Below are positions 31,380 to 39,717 of a stretch of DNA of 40,941 nucleotides, one piece after another. The notes beneath the pieces are model-generated. The model did not search any database. It was not told where the DNA came from and saw nothing but the letters and a program-made list of their open reading frames with translations. A program made the position numbers and the translations under genes. How positions within the stretch are numbered: the first letter of the stretch is position 1; each line of letters begins with the position of its first letter. Source of the DNA: JBJFCE01 sp051888775 (GTDB lineage Bacteria > Bacillota > Clostridia > Lachnospirales > Lachnospiraceae); contig JBJFCE010000069.1 of assembly GCA_051888775.1 (NCBI GenBank), forward strand, positions 1 through 40,941. The letters are read 5' to 3'.

Positions 31380-32612
31380 TTATGTCTCCGGTTCATATTC
31401 CTCCACAATCTCTAAAATCCGTTTTGCATATGCCGGATATTCATTGACCAGTCCGTGGATCTCCTCCTGACACCGGTCTGCTATCTTGCGGTTATTTTCC
31501 ATCTGCTTTCTGAGCTTCTGGCGCTGTGTGATATAGCGGTGACGGATTTCCACCATCTCCTTTTGATCCAGCAGAGCATCCGCACGATGAATCCATACAG
31601 TCGGATCATAGAGCTGGTATCTGCGCAGGATCCGCATCAATTCCTTCTGATAGTAATTCATATCTTCTATCATCTGTTCATATTGCTGCCGCTCCTCACG
31701 CTCTTCATAAAAAAGCTGTAGCTGCTTTTCCAGATCCTCACTGCTGCCTGTCATATATTTCATATACAGGTAGTCTAACAGATTGGTATTATTCACATAG
31801 CGGATCTTGACTCGGTTCTGTAAAAGGATCAGTTTTCTGATACACTGATTCACTCTGCCAAGCTCCGCATCCGCCTCTCTGAAGCGTACAAAGAAAACGG
31901 TCAGAACACCGGCAGTCAAAAGCCCCGCAAGGATGTAACCGACCTTTGCATCCATATGCAATCCGAATTGAAAGAATAATAAGACCAGCATGCAGATTGC
32001 CATTGCACTGATACAGATCACAGAAACCGATCTTGCATTTCCGATCGTCTCACTCAGTTCCTTCTGTCTGATTTCATATGCCTGCCGCTCCGCATCCAAT
32101 CTCTTGAGATCTTTTCTGATCAACCCCTGATAGTCCTCTGCCTCCCGCAGTTTCTTTAATCCTTCCTCCAGTTCTCCTTCCATCTGTTCCATTCTAAGAT
32201 ACTGATCCTCTGACATCCTGCTCTTGCGCACAGGATTATTTGCCCGGCTCTGTTCCAGTAACCGCAATTGTCTGGCACATGCAAGCAGTTCTTCTTTCTC
32301 TCGCGAAGGCAACGCTTCAATCTCTTCCATATCCTTCAGATACGAGGTCACTCCGGCATATTCCGTCGTCAATGCCTGAATCGCCTGCTCCGCATCCTGC
32401 ATCTGCTCCAACAGGCAGCGCACATACTTTTCCCGCTGTTCGGTGTCCTCCATCCGAAAATCTTCTTTCCGAAGTTCCAACGCATCCCAGTCTTCGTACT
32501 CTACTTCTTCTTCATTTATTTCTTCTGTTGTTTTTCTTTTTTTTCGAAAAAGCCAGTCAAAAAATCCCATAATCCTATCCATCCATAGCGGAACCTTTTG
32601 GGTACCTTTCAT
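31380..32612 (-). CDS. Coiled-coil protein with a membrane hairpin
   Basis: A 410-residue protein of unknown function. It has a short N-terminal region (FFDWLFRKKRKTTEEINEEE), a long charged coiled coil (about residues 55-192), two adjacent membrane helices (about 195-216 and 222-242) and a second coiled coil (245-405). Both coiled coils should face the cytoplasm. GAGG six bases before the ATG at 32612 supports that start; an internal ATG at 32570 is the alternative. It is the last gene of the four-gene cluster that starts at 38526 and is the only one with clear membrane segments, so it may anchor the others. Confidence 0.75.
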   Translation of the reverse strand: MKGTQKVPLWMDRIMGFFDWLFRKKRKTTEEINEEEVEYEDWDALELRKEDFRMEDTEQREKYVRCLLEQMQDAEQAIQALTTEYAGVTSYLKDMEEIEALPSREKEELLACARQLRLLEQSRANNPVRKSRMSEDQYLRMEQMEGELEEGLKKLREAEDYQGLIRKDLKRLDAERQAYEIRQKELSETIGNARSVSVICISAMAICMLVLLFFQFGLHMDAKVGYILAGLLTAGVLTVFFVRFREADAELGRVNQCIRKLILLQNRVKIRYVNNTNLLDYLYMKYMTGSSEDLEKQLQLFYEEREERQQYEQMIEDMNYYQKELMRILRRYQLYDPTVWIHRADALLDQKEMVEIRHRYITQRQKLRKQMENNRKIADRCQEEIHGLVNEYPAYAKRILEIVEEYEPET

Positions 32613-32670
32613 TCTCTGCCTCTGTACGACAGTTTTTCTTCAGCCTTCCGTCCCGCATAACACTCTGTGT

Positions 32671-33504
32671 TCAGCTTTCTGTCCGCGCACGGTACTCCTC
32701 TTTCAGCTGTTCCGTTGTCTTTTCCACCAGTTCATAATATTCCGCCGGCTTTCCTTCATCCCACATCCGCTCCATATCCTGCAGACGCTCATATGCCGGT
32801 GTCTCCCGGAAATGTTCTTCACACTGTTCCAGCATCTGATCCGCTTCAGGCTCCATCTTTTGAAATTCTGCGCATGCCAGCAGCTTTTGCCTCTGTTCCT
32901 GAGGTGTTCCGTGCATTTTTACCGTACAGACATAGTACAACATACTGTCCTTACGATAGGTCAGTCTGTATGCCTTTTCAAACAATTCTTCCGCAAGCGA
33001 AAAATAAAACATTCTTGCGGCAAGCTTTCCCATTGCTGTATAAACAGCCCCGGTCAATGCAATATCCTTACCCGTAATCAGCGGCAACAGTTCTTCATAT
33101 TCTCTGTATGCCTGTTCATAGCAGCCGACCGATGCCAGATGATCGATCCGCTTCTTTCTCTTTTCATATATATTCAACTTGGAATTGTCACGAATAATCT
33201 GCAAAATCTCATGCAGCTTTCCCGCCGTACAATAATGTCCCTGTTCCAGAATCCGCGCCACAAAATTCTCCGGCGCATTCCCGTTTTGCAGCATGGTGCG
33301 AAGTGCATCGGACAATGCCGTCAACTGCAGCTGAGAGCCGATCCATTCAACCAGACTGCTGTCCGGAAATTCCGCATCCAGCACATATGCATTCGCGCAA
33401 AGATAGTAGCAGAGTTCCTCATACGAATAGATTCTGATGCCCTCCGGCTTTATCACATATGGAGTTGTCGCATACTTCCCGATACAGGTTCTGATTCTTC
33501 CCAT
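32671..33504 (-). CDS. TPR-like helical protein of the DUF5716/5717 cluster
   Basis: A 277-residue soluble protein of unknown function. The N-terminal part (RTCIGKYATTPYVIKPEGIR, then IYSYEELCYYLCANAYVLDA) is a distinct block that I do not recognise. Residues about 125-265 form helical repeats like TPRs (CYEQAYREYEELLPLITGKD and FSLAEELFEKAYRLTYRK), suitable for protein binding. The start at 33504 is chosen because GGGAG stands eight bases upstream of that ATG; the longer frame would begin with TTG. It lies 92 bases after the ASKHA-like gene and 58 bases before the coiled-coil gene. Confidence 0.75.
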   Translation of the reverse strand: MGRIRTCIGKYATTPYVIKPEGIRIYSYEELCYYLCANAYVLDAEFPDSSLVEWIGSQLQLTALSDALRTMLQNGNAPENFVARILEQGHYCTAGKLHEILQIIRDNSKLNIYEKRKKRIDHLASVGCYEQAYREYEELLPLITGKDIALTGAVYTAMGKLAARMFYFSLAEELFEKAYRLTYRKDSMLYYVCTVKMHGTPQEQRQKLLACAEFQKMEPEADQMLEQCEEHFRETPAYERLQDMERMWDEGKPAEYYELVEKTTEQLKEEYRARTES

Positions 33505-33596
33505 TCTGCCTGCTCCCAATCTCCGTTTTCTTTGATTGCATCATAATGTTCTTATAACATTACAGCTTTGATAATCCTACAAATTACCGCTCTTGT

Positions 33597-34889
33597 TTAT
33601 AACGCCACAATTTCTTCCTGTCGAAAACCGCTCGGTGCAAAGAACTCCCCGAATCCCAGATCCGTTACCTCCAGGCTCATGTGCTCCTCATCCTGAAACT
33701 GCATGTGCAGATGGATTCTGGAAGCATTGGCAGGTCTTTCCGGCAGTCCTTCCAGTACCATCTTCATCTGCTTCTTGTCCTTGCCCGTAAGCGGCGTAAT
33801 CACAAATACCAGTTCATTTCCGCTTTCCAGTACAAAATCCCACTCTTTATCCACATCATACCAGTTCGTCCCGGCATCCAAAAGCGGATACTGCTGCTCT
33901 CTTCCATCCGAAACAGCCATAATATCCACATTTGCCTTGACCTTATCCTTTCCAAGAAAGATGTATTTTTTGGAAATTTCCCCCGGAAGAATCTTTTCAT
34001 AGACCGCATAGCATGCGCCTTTACTGTAAAGATTACTTCCCTGAAATACTCTACGGTTGCGACACATATAGCGCAAAGACTCCCTGCACCAATCGCTTGT
34101 AAATCCATCCCCGAGCAAATACACACAGGTCACAATATGCCCCTCCAGCAGTTTCTCCAAAATTCCTTCAAACAGCTGATCCCGGTTCTGTGCCTGTCTG
34201 GTACGGTAAGGTTCCTCTTCCGGCAACGGCTCTGCCTTCAGTTGTGCAAATTCATGCTCCTCGACAAATGCTACGATCGGATTCGTCCTGCGGTTGCATT
34301 CCATACGAAGGGTCCTCAACCCATCCTCCCGATAGTCACAGACAAGTACCTCATGGACTCTGAGTTCCTCCGGCTGATGCATGCAATACTGATAGAAGCT
34401 GTCCACATGGCTTTGAAAAAACACATGCTCCCTGTCCATCTGTAAATATTTCCCGACTTCATTCAGCACCTCAACCATGCGGCTGTCCAGTCTGTCCACA
34501 GTGATCATAAGATAATCCGGGCGATCCGTTCCGACTGCCAGATTCAGCAGTGACAGGCTCCGCTTGACAAACAATGCCAGCAGGGAAACCGCCTCAAATT
34601 TCTCTCCGTCCAGTTCCAGAATCTCCTGATTGACGGCGCGCTCTACCAGATCCTCAATCAGGACACCTTCCACACCGTCACCGTGCTTTATGGCATCCTT
34701 TCCGAAAAACCATTGATTGACATCAAAGCGTTTGCACAATACCGTGGGAATGCCATACTGTTCCTTTCCGGCGACAACACTGACCGTCTCCGGCTCCGGA
34801 TGATCACTGCTGCAAAAGCTGATCTGCGATATTTTATTTCCAAGCTCGATTCCCGCAAACAGCAGGTTCTTCTTATCCCGAAACAGCAT
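33597..34889 (-). CDS. DUF5716-like protein with degenerate Hsp70/FtsA (ASKHA) fold
   Basis: A 430-residue protein that reads like an Hsp70/actin-fold protein. Residues 13-25 (GIELGNKISQISF) match the phosphate-1 loop, but with Glu for the usual Asp; GIPTVL...WFFGKDAIKHG matches the next strand-helix of Hsp70; VLVCDYREDG (181-190) occupies the phosphate-2 place but lacks DxGxG; VYLLGDGFTSDWCRESL (257-273) and SNLYSKGACYAVYE (285-298) match the adenosine region and following helix. Nucleotide binding may persist while hydrolysis is doubtful. I believe it corresponds to DUF5716, a family found mainly in Lachnospiraceae (from memory, not searched). GAGAGG precedes the ATG. Second gene of the cluster. 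Confidence 0.75.
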   Translation of the reverse strand: MLFRDKKNLLFAGIELGNKISQISFCSSDHPEPETVSVVAGKEQYGIPTVLCKRFDVNQWFFGKDAIKHGDGVEGVLIEDLVERAVNQEILELDGEKFEAVSLLALFVKRSLSLLNLAVGTDRPDYLMITVDRLDSRMVEVLNEVGKYLQMDREHVFFQSHVDSFYQYCMHQPEELRVHEVLVCDYREDGLRTLRMECNRRTNPIVAFVEEHEFAQLKAEPLPEEEPYRTRQAQNRDQLFEGILEKLLEGHIVTCVYLLGDGFTSDWCRESLRYMCRNRRVFQGSNLYSKGACYAVYEKILPGEISKKYIFLGKDKVKANVDIMAVSDGREQQYPLLDAGTNWYDVDKEWDFVLESGNELVFVITPLTGKDKKQMKMVLEGLPERPANASRIHLHMQFQDEEHMSLEVTDLGFGEFFAPSGFRQEEIVAL

Positions 34890-34959
34890 AGCTTCCTCTC
34901 CCTGTTTTCACCGCAATCCGGTATTCCTTTTTCATAGCATTACAGGACATTTTGATACA

Positions 34960-37900
34960 CTACAGCGGAAACAGTCTCTCCGTCATAAATCTCTTGCGTT
35001 CATACTCCTCATACAGCTTATGATAAGTCGGATAATCCTGTAAGGTCTTTGCAACCACCATATCATTGAGCAGCGAATAGCTGTTCTCCATACCGCCGCC
35101 CTCCGTGTCATTTCTGCGGATGGTACTGCTTTCCGTGAGCTGTTCCTCTCCGTTATTCTCTTCCGTAATATAATATTGCAGAGTCTCTCCGAAAAACAGG
35201 ACAAAAGAACGCACAAATACGCCTTCAAACATATTTCTCATAGGTTCGGTCACATAAGTACTGCTTTCCTCGCCCTTTTCAATCACATAATGCAATACCA
35301 CATGGCTGTCCGGTGCCGCATGATATTCGATCATGGTCTTATTCAACAGCGTCTCAGCTTCCGGCAGAACCGCTGCATATTCCTTAAAGAAAGGGAAGTA
35401 AATCCCCTGCGTTCTGAAATGCTGCAGAAACTGTCTGATCAGATGCAGAACCTCTTCCTGACAGTCCCTGACCTTTTCCGCATAATATTTCAGATAGGCA
35501 AGACGACATACGTCATGAAGCTCTTCCCCCCGGTAAAACAGCTTTGTAAAGTACGGGAACATCTTCTCATCCATCACATGCCCTTTGACAAAATAGTCAT
35601 AAGCCTCATGCGTCAGATAAGCAACCTCTATTTTCCGTTTTGCTCCCCGTTTTACGTAAGAATAGAATATCTCATTCTTTTCCCCTATGTAAAAACCGGT
35701 TCTGAGTGTCTGGATCAGAATCCGCTCACACAACTCATTGGCATCCAGATCATATTCTCCCGCCGCTTTCCAGATATCACGCATATCCTTGGTCGATCCT
35801 TCATAATACGCGATCAGATAGCGAAGGATTGTTTCATCATATTTTTTCTTTCGGAAAACGCAGAAGGAAAGCTGCAGCATCCGGGCATCCGGTTTAAACT
35901 CCGTACGCACGATCAGTCGGCTGAGCAGCCTTACAACAAGAGAAGCATCTACCTGTTCTTCTCCGTAAACACACAGCCATTCATATGCCTTTTCAAACAT
36001 GGCACGGGCAATCAGAATACTGATAAATTCTGCCCGCTCCCTGACACCCATATTCTCCGGCTGTACCTGCTCCAGCATTCTGTCCGTTTCCCTGATACGG
36101 TCATTTTCATAATAATACTTTGTCAGGCGAAGACGGATCTGGCGGCGGAACTCATCCGTGATCCGCTCCGAATCCCACAACCGCTGATAACAGAATACAT
36201 TTTTCTCCGTGATCATGATACCGCTCTGCACATTTTCGCACAAATACAGATCCAATCCCAAATGTGTCTGCACCTGACCTGTCAGTTCCTTGACAAACCT
36301 GCCCGGAATCATCAGCTTTTCTATTGTATAGGGTTCTCCCGCTATTTTCCTGTTTCCGCTTTCATCCTGCAGTAATATCCTGTAATCAGATCCGTAAATC
36401 GGCACAATTGCCTTCCGGTCAATAACCGGATACAGTGTTTCGCCCTTCAATCTGTCATAGATTAATACCACCTGCCTGATACGTTCATCCTGCACCGTGA
36501 TCTGATTGGAAAAAACGATCGGTATGAACTGCTCTGCCGCCTGATCCCGAAGCATCTCCGGTTTTAACAGCTCCTTATATAAATGTGCCAGATTTCTGTC
36601 AATATGCCCCTTCCCGATCTGTTCCATGACAAAGCTTTCCATCGATTCACGGTAGGTCTGGGCGATCTCCGGAAAGCGGTCCCGATATTTCAGGATGTTC
36701 ACATACAATAGTGCTTTCTTTTCATAAGCAAGGTCACTGTGATATGCAAAATACATCATGACCATTTTCGGAAGCTCGCGTTCAAAGTTCTCCGGAAGTG
36801 ACAGCATATAGAACTCGAACAGCTTGGTAACACGCAGTTCTCTCTCTACCCCAAGCTCGTACCAGCGGAAATATTTTGTTTCTGTTTTATCACCCTTGAT
36901 AAGCAGACTGCAGATCAGTGTAAGCGTCTCATCGTCCTGCTCCGCTTCATAGCATTTTTCCAATATGAACAACAGACGATCCGAATAGCTTTTTACTTTT
37001 GCCGCCATCGCCTGAATCTGCATAATCAGATCTTTTTTTAGCTGTCCATGCTTTGCCGCAAAGTTTAATACCTGCATTTCAAATTCCGACAGTTTCATCA
37101 GCATGGTCGGATTCGCTGTCAACACGGAAAGTGCTTCCATATAAAGAACCGGGCTTGTACAGCCGTCATAGAACTGATGCTCCAAAAAGATCCACTTTTT
37201 ATACGGACTTCTGCGAAACTCCTCCCGAAGATACAATAGCAGCCAGGCAATTCGCCAATTCTCGGGATTCTGTGCAAAGATCTGCTCTACTTCCTGTACC
37301 ACCTCATCCACATAACTCTTGCTGCTGTTGATCAGGGAAGTCAGATACAGATAATAACACCAATGCTCCGGTTTACGGTTTGCATAGGTCAGCTCGGACG
37401 ATACACGATCCAGAATCCATTTTGCCTCATTGCTTCGCTCCTCCGTAATCAGAAGCTGTGCATGAAACAATCTCGCCGGAATGCTCTTTTCATCGATCAC
37501 ATTCATGCGTTCCACGATCCGGTCAGATTCCTCCAGCCACTTGTCCGATGGAATCTTTTTCATACGGAAAGCACCGTAAGATTCCATCAGTTTCAGGGTC
37601 AGCTGACGCATCTCCTTATGCATGGAATGAAGCGGTGTCCTGTTATACGGTTTGGATACCACGATCTCGATATCCACGGAAAAATGATGGTTATATAATC
37701 TTACACAGCCGTAATTATTGCCGGCATGCAGCTTCGCACTGTCCACCTGAAATCCGAAATTACAGATATTCCCCAGAAAATCATCGTCTGTCAATACCTT
37801 TTTTTCCACGAAAAGGAAATCACCATCCGTTTCAACCGCCAGTGCCGTATAGCCCCAGCCGTTTCTCGTAATCGTGATCCTGCCCTCGGTCACACCGACA

Positions 37901-38526
37901 GGCTCCTCTATGCGGATATGATCCTCCATAGGGAGATATTCGATTCTCTGCTTTTTATTGATTTCTACCAGAAATTCATCTACATTCTGCTCGTTTCCTC
38001 TGGTCTTTGAAAGTCCCCGGTAGGCGCCGAGATACCTTGCATCATTCCCATGGAATACCTGCACAAATGCCGGATGATAAAATAAAGAAACTGCCTCATT
38101 CCAATTTGATTTTGCCAGATTTGCAAAATGAAACAGATTTTTGACCGGTCCGAGTGAAGAGTCCAACACACCGTGTTCCACGCAGACAACATACGGAATA
38201 CTGTATTCCCCTGCATCGGACAATACAGTAAATTCTCCCTTATGAATATCCCCCTCTTCCATTCCGGCTCCTGAGAAAGAAAAAGCGATTTCCGCATCTA
38301 CACCTTCAAACTTGTTCGTCAGACAGGTCATACGCATACCGGTAGCCAGAACCGTTCCCTTTACCGCCTTGCCGCTATGCGAAGTGATATGAAAGCTTCC
38401 CTGCACGGAACCGCCCTTTTGTATGGACAGTTCTATTTTTCGGCTGGAAATATCCAGAGAACCTGCATCATATTTAAATTTTCCGTCAATCAGACTCTGG
38501 GTAACCGTTTCCACACTTGTAACCAT
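34960..38526 (-). CDS. Giant DUF5717-like protein: Ig-like domains plus alpha-solenoid
   Basis: A 1188-residue protein of unknown function. Residues about 27-112 (KIELSIQKGGSVQGSFHITS through GEYSIPYVVCVE) and about 205-290 (GRITITRNGWGYTALAVETD through HHFSVDIEIVVSKP) look like Ig-type beta sandwiches. About 300-1150 is a long run of helical pairs resembling TPR or solenoid repeats. There is no signal peptide, no membrane helix and no enzymatic motif. It is likely a large cytoplasmic scaffold; I recall it as DUF5717. It is the first gene of the cluster, with a good promoter at 38553-38581. The ribosome binding site is weak, so the start could differ slightly. Confidence 0.75.
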   Translation of the reverse strand: MVTSVETVTQSLIDGKFKYDAGSLDISSRKIELSIQKGGSVQGSFHITSHSGKAVKGTVLATGMRMTCLTNKFEGVDAEIAFSFSGAGMEEGDIHKGEFTVLSDAGEYSIPYVVCVEHGVLDSSLGPVKNLFHFANLAKSNWNEAVSLFYHPAFVQVFHGNDARYLGAYRGLSKTRGNEQNVDEFLVEINKKQRIEYLPMEDHIRIEEPVGVTEGRITITRNGWGYTALAVETDGDFLFVEKKVLTDDDFLGNICNFGFQVDSAKLHAGNNYGCVRLYNHHFSVDIEIVVSKPYNRTPLHSMHKEMRQLTLKLMESYGAFRMKKIPSDKWLEESDRIVERMNVIDEKSIPARLFHAQLLITEERSNEAKWILDRVSSELTYANRKPEHWCYYLYLTSLINSSKSYVDEVVQEVEQIFAQNPENWRIAWLLLYLREEFRRSPYKKWIFLEHQFYDGCTSPVLYMEALSVLTANPTMLMKLSEFEMQVLNFAAKHGQLKKDLIMQIQAMAAKVKSYSDRLLFILEKCYEAEQDDETLTLICSLLIKGDKTETKYFRWYELGVERELRVTKLFEFYMLSLPENFERELPKMVMMYFAYHSDLAYEKKALLYVNILKYRDRFPEIAQTYRESMESFVMEQIGKGHIDRNLAHLYKELLKPEMLRDQAAEQFIPIVFSNQITVQDERIRQVVLIYDRLKGETLYPVIDRKAIVPIYGSDYRILLQDESGNRKIAGEPYTIEKLMIPGRFVKELTGQVQTHLGLDLYLCENVQSGIMITEKNVFCYQRLWDSERITDEFRRQIRLRLTKYYYENDRIRETDRMLEQVQPENMGVRERAEFISILIARAMFEKAYEWLCVYGEEQVDASLVVRLLSRLIVRTEFKPDARMLQLSFCVFRKKKYDETILRYLIAYYEGSTKDMRDIWKAAGEYDLDANELCERILIQTLRTGFYIGEKNEIFYSYVKRGAKRKIEVAYLTHEAYDYFVKGHVMDEKMFPYFTKLFYRGEELHDVCRLAYLKYYAEKVRDCQEEVLHLIRQFLQHFRTQGIYFPFFKEYAAVLPEAETLLNKTMIEYHAAPDSHVVLHYVIEKGEESSTYVTEPMRNMFEGVFVRSFVLFFGETLQYYITEENNGEEQLTESSTIRRNDTEGGGMENSYSLLNDMVVAKTLQDYPTYHKLYEEYERKRFMTERLFPL

Positions 38527-38552
38527 CCCGACTCAAAATATTTATCAGTTCT

Positions 38553-38581
38553 ATTATAAAATAAGTCCGTTTATTACGCAA
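38553..38581 (-). promoter_or_regulatory. Promoter of the DUF5716/5717 cluster
   Basis: TTGCGT at 38581-38576 and TATAAT at 38558-38553, 17 bases apart. It is placed about 25 bases before the first ATG and gives a very short leader. Confidence 0.8.
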
Positions 38582-38617
38582 CCAAACAGAAACGGAAAAA
38601 TCGTAAAAAGTTTTGAT

Positions 38618-39598
38618 TTATCTGCACCGTATCAGTTGAACCTGCGGCATATAATGTTCTACGTCTTCCCGTTTCGCCGGATTTGTGCCCTGTGTGGTCA
38701 CCGCCCCGGCAGAAACCGCCACACAGAAACGGATGCGCTCCTCAAGCGGCTTTTCCTGCATCCTTGCATACGCATACGCCGCTACCATGGCATCCCCCGC
38801 ACCGACCGTAGAACAGACAGGGACAGAAAGTGCCGGCGTATAATAATTTCCCGTTTCTGTCAGGAACACGGCGCCGTCGGCTCCCATGGATACGATCACC
38901 TCTGCAATTCCGTGGGCACGCAGAATGTCTCCCATTCCAAGTACCTCGCACACCTTCTTCGGAAGTTTTTCCTCTGCCGCCGACTCTGCCGCCAACTCTG
39001 CTCCGGTCAATCCTTCTTTCTCGCAATAGCGTTTCAACTCCGGCAAATTGGGCTTCACGATATCCGGAACGGCTTTGACTGCCTCCGCAAACGCCGCACC
39101 GTCTGCATCCACAAAGATCTCCGCGCCAAGTGCATGCACTTCCCGTACAAGCCTCGCATAAAAATCAACAGGAATTTCTCCCGGCATACTTCCGCTTACG
39201 ATTACCAGATCGCCCGGTCCCGCCAAATTTCCGAATGTGCTGCAGAAAGCTTCCGTTTCCGCCTGTGTAATCCGCGGACCCGGTTCATTCAGTTCCGTGA
39301 CCACACCGCTTTGATCTGCAATCTTTAAATTGGTTCGTGTCCGATCCTGTATATGCGTAAAGTATTCCTCTATGTCAAGCACCCGAAGTGCTTCTTCAAT
39401 ACGCTCTCCGGCCGCTCCTCCGAGAAATCCGACTGCAATGCTTTTTCCGCCGAGGCTTTTGATGGTCTTGGAAACATTGATCCCTTTTCCCCCCGCATCC
39501 TCTCTGGAAGAAAGCACCTTATGTAATTCTCCGGTCCTTAGTTTTTCAACGGTTACGGTCTTATCGATCGCCGGATTCAGGGTAACGGTTATAATCAT
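38618..39598 (-). CDS. fruK: 1-phosphofructokinase (PfkB family)
   Basis: A cytosolic sugar kinase, ATP plus fructose 1-phosphate to fructose 1,6-bisphosphate. The 326-residue protein begins MIITVTLNPAIDKTV, contains the PfkB N-terminal signature GGKGINVSKTIKSLGG and the catalytic VGAGDAMVAAYAYAR. The start is placed at 39598, where GGAG lies six bases upstream; the longer frame reaches into the terminator hairpin at 39624-39660. An insert of about 25 residues (GLTGAELAAESAAEEKLPKK) makes it slightly longer than usual. No PTS fructose transporter or fruR gene is visible next to it, so tagatose-6-phosphate kinase is a less likely alternative. Confidence 0.9.
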   Translation of the reverse strand: MIITVTLNPAIDKTVTVEKLRTGELHKVLSSREDAGGKGINVSKTIKSLGGKSIAVGFLGGAAGERIEEALRVLDIEEYFTHIQDRTRTNLKIADQSGVVTELNEPGPRITQAETEAFCSTFGNLAGPGDLVIVSGSMPGEIPVDFYARLVREVHALGAEIFVDADGAAFAEAVKAVPDIVKPNLPELKRYCEKEGLTGAELAAESAAEEKLPKKVCEVLGMGDILRAHGIAEVIVSMGADGAVFLTETGNYYTPALSVPVCSTVGAGDAMVAAYAYARMQEKPLEERIRFCVAVSAGAVTTQGTNPAKREDVEHYMPQVQLIRCR

Positions 39599-39623
39599 AC
39601 GATTCTCCATTTCAAAGTAATAT

Positions 39624-39660
39624 AATAAGAGCACCGGAAAATTCTCCCGATGCTCTTATT
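39624..39660 (-). terminator. Terminator of htpG
   Basis: AATAAGAGCATCGG pairs with CCGGTGCTCTTATT across an AGAATTTT-type loop. The T-tract is weak (ATTATATTAC), but the position, 58 bases after the htpG stop and before fruK, fits termination. Confidence 0.7.
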
Positions 39661-39717
39661 ATATACCATACCGTCAGGAAAACAAGCGCCGCGCTCATCT
39701 CCTTACCGTATTTTGCT

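Noticed and set aside
32443..33546. 367-codon plus-strand frame
   Set aside because: It is antisense to the coiled-coil and TPR-like genes, which are supported by ribosome binding sites and composition.
35176..36375. 399-codon plus-strand frame
   Set aside because: It is the antisense shadow of the 1188-residue gene, whose strand has a promoter and coherent domains.
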